This document shows, in pieces, positions 31,702 to 38,148 of a stretch of 38,148 bases of DNA. The stretch spans positions 1 through 38,148 of the forward strand of contig NYXK01000137.1 in assembly GCA_002685535.1 (NCBI GenBank), written 5' to 3'. How positions within the stretch are numbered: the stretch's first letter is position 1; each line of letters starts with the position of its first letter. The translations under genes were made by a program, and so were the position numbers. The notes beneath the pieces are model-generated. The model did not search any database and had not been told where the DNA came from. It saw nothing but the letters and a program-made list of their open reading frames with translations. Origin of the DNA: Deltaproteobacteria bacterium. Its GTDB lineage: Bacteria > SAR324 > NAC60-12.

Positions 31702-34097
31702 TCAATTTCTTCTGGCTGTTGTCGTCCGAGTGGTTGTCCTAGAAGTGGCAGTACGAGTTGTTCGGGTGCTACTTGTGGTTCGCGAGGAACTGCTTCTTGT
31801 GGAAGTAACGACCGAGGATTGTACAGGCGTCGGTGATGCTGAGACAGAGAGGGTTGACAAGGTGGTTGAAGACTGAGTTGTCGTGGTACTTGTGGTTCTG
31901 GGACCATTTGCATGGCAATCCTTGAGGGCGGCAATTATAGCAGATGCATCGGGATATGCATCGAGATTTTGAAAGTAAGGAAGTAGGATATATTTGATCT
32001 GGTTGAGGTCGGTGGCGGTGTATGCTTTTGCGGAGAAGAGAGCTGACATTGGGTCGCCAAAATCCACCGACTCCGGATAACCCCATGCTGAGAGCTCAAT
32101 CTTACTGACATTGAATGCCGCCATCATGTCATGGTCTTCATGAACAATATTATGACAATGAAACATGTATAACCCGAACCAAGGTGCAAAGTCGGCTAGA
32201 ATTTCGACTTCTCCTGTGTTTGGTTAAGGAATTGCTATTTAAAACACGGAGTAGGGGGATTACCTTGACGTCCTAGATAGATGACATCCTTGAGTGCCGC
32301 CAAATCATATGGCTCCACGACTCCTCGTCCGCCAGTTCGGCTGATTATTTGTATATCTACTAAATGTACATGGATTGGGTGAGTCCAACCTGTGCTGCTG
32401 TGTCAGTGTGTGTAGGGACGGGCTAGCGTGAGAACTTGCCATTGGATCTATTTGTGAATCTCCATCGCTGCACCTTTCCCTATCCGGGATTTGCTAAAAT
32501 GCGGTTTTGGACGTTAATAAAGGCGACACCATTGATGGTCCACTGTCCATTTGTGCGTCCGAATGTGAAATTCTGGTCGACAATGGGATGGGCCTCGGGA
32601 AGAGCGAGATCCGCAAGGTGAGTAGGGAGAGGTCCATTTCCAGCATCCGAGGTTTTATCTTTAGCAACGACAAAGCGCATGACTTTGTCGGTTTCTGGGA
32701 AATCGTCGTTGACTTGAAAATTCCGCTCATTCATAACAGTGATATTCTGTCCTTTGTATGCTTCAAAATCAATAATTATCTCCCATCTTTCTGCCATGGA
32801 TATAACCAGATCTGTTGTGTTCACTGGATGGGCGAGGAATCCAGCATCTGCTCCTATCACAGTAAAGGGAATTCGAACATCGGGTGCTCCACTGGCAATC
32901 AGGTAGATCTTGAATGTGCGACTGACTGCAGCGTCCAATAAGCGGAACCTATACTTCCTAGCTTCAACATTCATATATGGCCACTATTCAATAGTGTTAG
33001 CATATGGTATGTAATGATCACTAGCACGTTGAGGTGAATAGGACACGATATAATAGCTGGAGGCTCGCTGAACACTCGCTGGTGATTCAATTGATACAGA
33101 AGCTAATTGCTAAGGAGGAAAGGGTTCCTCCTTCCCCTGAATAGCCTATTTATATAGGGGGTTACACAAGCTACGCACGGGCCATTACATAGTACTGGAG
33201 GAAGAGCTGACTTGATGGCTAGGTTGGGTTTTATGCTTGGGAGCTAGCAAATTTCAACAAAATCAAGCCAAGACCCGCACATGGTTCGAGATTGGCCGTG
33301 GGAGAGTCCCTGGGAGGGACTTGGGAAATAACAGAAGAATTTACTGGTTGACCATTCACGAGAATCATATCTCTATAGAGAGATATAAGCTCGGTTGCAG
33401 GAGAGAAGAGACTTCCTTCGGCTTGAAACTGTTTTGCTGACAACATAAGGGGGATATCATATTTTTCTTCGGGAAGTTGTAGCTGAGCATTCCTGACAGG
33501 ATCATTCAGGATATAGAATCCAGCTTGTCCAAAGTAATCATTCACCGCTGCGATTCCGACGGCGTGATCGTGATACTACCAGCAATACCACGTCAGCATG
33601 TTTTTTTACTCCTTTTAGGAGCGACCTGGGGAACATCGGGAGTGGGGGAATAGAAGATGTCAGATAGTGTTTGCTCCCGTGAAGATGGATAGAGGAGTTT
33701 CGAGGAGAGTTATTGATGAATTGGACCACGGCCTCCCGACCTTTTGTCATCTGTAGTGTTGGTCCAGGCGACACACCATTGTAGCCTGTCAGCGAGGCTT
33801 TAGCTAGACGACCAGGGTAGACCTATGACTCGAAATTCTCGATAGTCATCTGGTAGAAATCTATTGATTTGCCAGTGGTTGAATTTGTGTACGACGTCAA
33901 TGGCGACAACCCACTGGGGATGGGGAGCGGATGTTCAAGGAGCCATGTGTACCTGCACGATTTTAGTGATTCCCCGTCTGAGTTGGTTCAACAGAAAAGG
34001 ATGCTGCTAACTGTGGTGAAAGCCAAGGTCTGATGAGTTGAGCATGAGCTGAACCAGCTAAAACTGCACCAAGCCACAACCATGAATGAGAAAGCAT
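31702..34097 (-). pseudogene. Multicopper oxidase (bilirubin oxidase/laccase-like), pseudogene
   Basis: Pieces in phase: exon 1 34097..34012 (signal peptide MLSHSWLWLGAVLAGSAHAQ), exon 2 from 33952, exon 3 33575..33345, exon 4 32983..32440, exon 5 32389..32264, exon 6 32213..31702. Introns are 59 nt, 361 nt (with an inserted LTR), 50 nt (GC-AG) and 50 nt. All copper-ligand motifs of the family are visible: IHLHGS, YHDHAVG, HPIHVHLVD and HCHNIVHEDHDMM. A Thr/Ser-rich tail ends the protein. Defects: TAG at 33823-33825 (FES-stop-VYPG) and at 32480-32482 (NPG-stop-GKVQRW), both explained by CAG to TAG. Between HLHGS and YHDH the conserved stretch of about 25-30 residues is missing and replaced by unrelated sequence (33576-33660), with no plausible intron. 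Relatives are secreted oxidases of phenols or bilirubin-like substrates. This copy cannot make a full protein. Confidence 0.87.
33010..33189. mobile_element. Solo LTR (180 bp) inside intron 3 of the multicopper oxidase pseudogene
   Basis: The element begins TGTAATG and ends CATTACA, perfect inverted 7-bp LTR termini. Flanks are TGGTA (33005-33009) and TAGTA (33190-33194), a 5-bp target duplication differing by one transition. Read on the minus strand it has a TATA box (ctatataaata, about 40 bp in). No internal retrotransposon part is present, so it is a solo LTR left by recombination. It lies wholly within an intron, which is 176 bp without it. Confidence 0.75.
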
Positions 34098-35239
34098 TAT
34101 GCGAGAAGGTTTCAAAAGATGCGTGAACAAAAGTAGATTCTATCAATGATTGACTGCTTGATTTTCAGGACTTTCTCTCAGAATGTGCATCTTCTCCTTC
34201 ATTTATATCTCTACGCGTGGCCGAGTACGACTCCCACATGAAGAGATCAAATGTCTAAATTGCAAGATTGGTGGACTTTGTCTTTTGGAATTTCCGAATC
34301 TTTACCTCTGAGCAGGCCCAGATGTCAAACTAAGAAGAGGACGAAATTGGAAATGTGTATCTGATGTGCATGAGAGCGGTAGTACAAATACATGTATGAC
34401 AGGTAATAAGTGGGTTCAAATGGGTAAGACGGAGAAATGAAATCTCATGTTCGAGCAGTCTCTGCTCTGGGAGGAATTTTCTGATCATTTTAGGTTTGAC
34501 ATGCGAACTAGGAAAATTTCGGTGCCGCATTCAGCATCCGGCATCCAAGATACGGGAGGGGATTTTCCAACCAGGGCTGTTGCCAACTTACCTTCTAAGA
34601 TAAGCGTTGCTAAATGATAGGGCACGTCGAGACGGTCATTCTCAGCTTCGTCATTCGGTGCGAAATAGACTTAAGCCATGTCTCGTAAGCACCAACTTTA
34701 ATCCAAGTCTCGGAAAGAGAAGAAACAAACCTTGTGTTATTGCATGCTTTGACTGTAGTCTCCTAATTAGGAGCTCATCCTTTGATGTTCCAGTTTCGCT
34801 CGCTTATCGGTTCGTGTAACCAATGAGAAACCGCTAAAACTTTGCAGCTTCCCTGCAAAACTTATTTCGTACCAAGTAATTCCAAGCTCCAGAACCCTCA
34901 AGCCAAAACAGGGTGGCGCCAAGTAATCCGGCGCCCATTGGCCGACCTGAGGCGAGCAAGCCAATCACAGCATGCACACGATATTGCTCTCAACCCTGAT
35001 GCCTAGGGTTTATAGGGCTGACCAATTAGAGATCAGGTTGATATAATTGATATGACTTGGCGCCAACACGCCGGAGTTTAAGGCTTGGTGGATTGCAGTA
35101 TGGGCCGTGGCAGCATCTACATCTGGCGTATTTCGGGTCAGACTTCGTTAGATTCCGACTGATGTTGCTTCGGGATCCACTCATGTAGAATTTAACTAGT
35201 ACCAAACATAAGTCTCCCTTATTTCCCAATATAACGTCC
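34098..35239. other. Upstream region of the multicopper oxidase pseudogene
   Basis: No gene. It contains a perfect 14-bp palindrome CTCCTAATTAGGAG (34760-34773), the first copy of a 35-bp direct repeat, and three GGCGCC sites between 34911 and 35065. Confidence 0.5.
34795..34829 (+). repeat. 35-bp direct repeat, copy 1
   Basis: ttcgctcgcttatcggttcg followed by tgtaaccaatgagaa. It matches 36368-36402 in 34 of 35 positions, same orientation, about 1.57 kb away, with the AT-rich block between them. Confidence 0.8.
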
Positions 35240-36365
35240 CACCCCTACCTTCCGCCCGCCTTTTACACTAAAAAACGTGATTTTTAGGTATTAATATCTC
35301 GACAACTAATCAATAATACTAAATACTATTTTTATATTCATATTTTTATATTTATATCGATTAAATGCGTAAGGCGAATTATCGTTTGAATAATATAATA
35401 TTACGTAATATTAAATTCATGTTTTTACGTACAAAAAACGTCAAAAGTTACTTGACAATTATTTTCCGAGTAATTATGATTTTTATATAAAGTTTATAGC
35501 TTTTATACCTTATATCGATATCTTGAGATTTAGGGAGTTTTAAAGTATTTGTATTAATAAGAAAGCTTTTATTAAGTAAATAGTTTCTCTTATACAAATC
35601 TTTTGTATGAGGCTTTATAATTTACTCGATTTTATAATTATTATTAATAGAAACATATTCAAACTCGAGAATTATCAAGATGTAGGTATAATACAACTTT
35701 TCTAAAGTTTTCAGTCAAATCTATTAATAATTGTAAAAGTTATTAAAGATTTTAAGAAAATTGACTTTACACCAAATTTGTTAGCGAACAACTTCTTAGA
35801 CTTCAAACACTTGATTGATAATATTACGTAATACAAACAAGATAAATCCTAAAAATACAAAAGAATACTTGATAAATAATTAGGATTTTAAATTTGAAGT
35901 TATTTTATCAAGAAACAATTAAGTTACTGCATTGGTACGTATGACAGTTCTACTCTGCCGATGCTGTGAGGCTTTGTATATATATCTTTATAAGTATATC
36001 TTCAAACCCAATGGACTACCTGTCCTGCCTATGACACGATGGATATTATAACAGGTTCCTTTTCTGAGAAATATTCTATAATAGCTGGCATATCGGGGAA
36101 CAAAGAGAACTTATGCATGGTACAGATTAAATTCCGTATGAGAACCGCGACATGATATTAGATCCCAGGAGGAAGGAAGGTCTAGAGTCTGTAAAGAGAC
36201 ATGTCGAATGCTCGTATCGCCGTCAAGAAACCTAATATATGCAACCACGTCACTTCTAGGACGACTCACAACACCTGGGTCATGGTTTCGACCGAATTTT
36301 TGTTAGTTTAGCCTTTATTCCTGAGGGGATAGTAATTATAAGCCGTAGCCTTGGACGTCGTTCCT
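35240..36365. other. AT-rich gene-free block
   Basis: Counted over three 60-base lines (35281-35400 and 35641-35700), GC is 37/180, about 21%, against 68% in part of the subtilisin gene. Only very short ORFs exist. gtaatatta-type near-palindromes and TA-rich strings dominate up to ~36000; composition rises again afterwards. Such islands in ascomycetes are usually repeats degraded by RIP; the source element is not recognisable. Confidence 0.7.
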
Positions 36366-36367
36366 TC

Positions 36368-36402
36368 TTCGCTCGCTTATCGGTTCGTGTATCCAATGAG
36401 AA
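36368..36402 (+). repeat. 35-bp direct repeat, copy 2
   Basis: Same sequence as 34795-34829 except for one A/T difference (gtgtatcc against gtgtaacc). Similarity stops sharply on both sides. It may mark the edge of an old element or be two copies of a small unit. Confidence 0.8.
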
Positions 36403-36726
36403 GAAAACCTAATTGCTGACTCGTATACTTTATGCTTCACCCCGCTCTAATATAGTAACGAGGCAACAAGAAATTCGGATGGAAAGACTACTAAAGTAAG
36501 GATTGACATTATTCTCTAGACTAACCCAATCGGGGATTCAAAGGATAGTTAGGTACCTCGCTAACCAGTAACGAGTGCCAATTACTGTATTTAACTTGTA
36601 TTTAGTTAGCAATTATATTCCATAAGCGATAGACCTTGTAGATACTTCTAGTGCATATAAAGACCAGGTATTAGCTAAGTTAAAAAATCTCTTCGATGGC
36701 CTTGCAATTAGCAAGGAAGCTCTCAT

Positions 36727-36734
36727 CTATATAT
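36727..36734 (+). promoter_or_regulatory. TATA-like element of the FAD monooxygenase gene
   Basis: ctatatat lies about 145 bp upstream of the ATG at 36879, followed by a leader rich in caa/tca triplets typical of fungal 5' UTRs. Assigned on position only. Confidence 0.4.
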
Positions 36735-36878
36735 GCTCGACAGCGCCTTCCGTCAGACACAACTGCAAATCCATCTCAATTCTCAACAGCTTCAATCGGC
36801 CTCAACCAGATTCTTTCTTGATATATATTCAAACAAACGCTATCAACTTTGCAGGTTTTCTAGACCTAGACGTAAAAT

Positions 36879-38148
36879 ATGAAGCCCTTGAGCGTTGAAC
36901 ATATTGCCATCATTGGAGCTGGACCAAGCGTGTGTCCACTTGTCGATTTACATCTTGATACAACTTACTGAAAATTTATCTAGGGCCTCGCACTAGCACT
37001 AGCACTTCACTCTATGGGAATAAGTGTCACAGTTTTCGAGCAGCGCACTCGCGACACCAGTGTCGGAGGTGCCATCGTCCTCGCCCCAAACGCTATCCGA
37101 GTCCTGGATTCTCTGGATGTTTACTCTCGCCTCAGTGGTAAGGGGTTTGGCTTCGATAACTTCGCCTTTGTCAACGAGCAGCACGAGGTGTTGAACACAT
37201 TTCCATTTGGGGGCAAGTCTCAATACGGCTTCAGCGCTTTGCGAATCCGCCGTCAAGTCGTGGTCAGTGAACTAGTAGCTGTGGCAGAGGAACGAGGAAT
37301 CATTATTCAATTTGAGAGGGGTTTCTCGCATGTCCTCGAGGAGAACGAATTCGGTGTGACCTTTAAATTCAAGGATGGCGTGGTCATGAGTGCTTCACTC
37401 CTCGTCGGTGCGGACGGCATTCATTCAAGAGTACGAATGCATCTGGCTCCGTTTGTGAATCCGATCTACTCGGGCCAACTCGCCCTTGGCTGCGTCGTGC
37501 CAAAATCATCCGTATCACTCCCGGTGCCGTTTAGCTACCAATTTCCTGCAATTATGTATGGTAGAAATGGAGCATTCTTGTTCATCCCGGAGGATGTTGC
37601 GGGCGAAGAAATCCTCATCGGTACACAAAGGTCCTTTACGGAGAGAGACAGAGAAGGATGGACGAGTTTGAGTTCATCTAAGGAGGAACTCGTGGAATTG
37701 TTCAAGAGTAACCTGGGAGCATGGCCGGAGATGGTTGCGTCAGGTGTGGCAGCCGCGAGCCAGGAACATCTCACTATCTGGCCTTACTACTCTATCCCTC
37801 GTCTTGAGAAATGGCTATCCGAGGGGGAAAGAGTTGTGATTCTTGGCGATGCTGCCCATGCCATCCCACCCACCGGTGGACAAGGAGCTTGTATGGCTTT
37901 CGAAGACGCGTATAGCCTCGCATTGGTTTTGTCGCGCTTCTCATCGAAGTTGTCATTGCAATCTGTTCTCAAAGAATGGCAAAAACACCGTCTGGGGAGA
38001 GTGGATAAAGTCATGTCACTGACGAGGCAATTGGGTAGTTTGAGACTTTCGGCTGATGAACGGGCGGAGCTTGCGGGGGAAGAGGGGCTATCTGATGATG
38101 ATTTGATTCGGAATGCCGGGGCGGAGTTGAATTGGCTTTATTCTCTTG
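36879..38148 (+). CDS. FAD-dependent monooxygenase, salicylate hydroxylase-like (3' partial)
   Basis: Exon 1 (36879..36929) encodes MKPLSVEHIAIIGAGPS. A 54-nt intron (36930..36983) has a GTGTGT donor and TAG acceptor, and exon 2 from 36984 is open to the end of the window (~405 residues seen). The three flavoprotein hydroxylase signatures are present: GAGPSGLALALAL (FAD ADP-binding GxGxxG, split by the intron), LVGADGIHSRVR (DG motif) and VVILGDAAHAIPPTGGQG (GD motif). Enzymes of this class use FAD, NAD(P)H and O2 to hydroxylate aromatic or polyketide substrates. The substrate here is unknown. The gene appears intact as far as it can be read; the C-terminus is outside the window. The nearest gene is the dead multicopper oxidase, transcribed away from it. 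Confidence 0.92.

Overview
The window looks like nuclear DNA of a filamentous ascomycete (Pezizomycotina). The evidence is short GT-AG introns, mostly 50-110 nt and several with CTRAY-type branch sites, an NDT80/PhoG transcription factor, a DUF2011-type protein, a CBM1-like secreted protein, a proteinase K-type subtilisin and degenerate Gypsy and hAT elements. A helotialean or other Leotiomycete-like genome is a guess only.

Layout. Positions 1-7.5 kb hold three conserved genes: the 3' end of an NAD(P) transhydrogenase (+), a spliced DUF2011-like gene (-) and an NDT80/PhoG-domain regulator (-). Long non-coding stretches lie between them, and about 6.5 kb without a supportable gene follows. From about 14 kb on the region is accessory in character. 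It holds an F-box gene broken by one TAA, a small secreted CBM1-like protein (-), a possible small secreted cysteine-containing protein split by a G6 homopolymer, an intact secreted subtilisin (+), an orphan C-terminal-looking ORF, an intradiol dioxygenase pseudogene (-), an intact PhzF-like gene (+), a four-exon acyl-CoA thioesterase II-like gene (+), a Gypsy gag/protease relic fused to a hAT transposase tail, a multicopper oxidase pseudogene (-) with a solo LTR in an intron, an AT-rich block, and the 5' part of an FAD-dependent monooxygenase (+) that runs off the window.

The strongest signal is decay of single genes by point mutation. The dioxygenase and the multicopper oxidase keep almost all splice sites and long reading frames, yet carry TAG/TGA codons; the F-box gene carries one TAA. 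Most stops and ligand losses can be explained by C to T at CpA (CAG/CAA to stop, His to Tyr, Trp to stop on the other strand), which is the preferred RIP context in fungi. The neighbouring PhzF, subtilisin, thioesterase and monooxygenase genes remain open. The mix of monooxygenase, intradiol dioxygenase, multicopper oxidase, thioesterase and PhzF resembles an aromatic-catabolic or secondary-metabolite locus, now partly dead; this is inference from gene content only.

A second pattern is a sharp switch in codon ending within genes: the 5' part uses C-ending codons and the 3' part T/G-ending codons. It is clearest in the transhydrogenase and the subtilisin.
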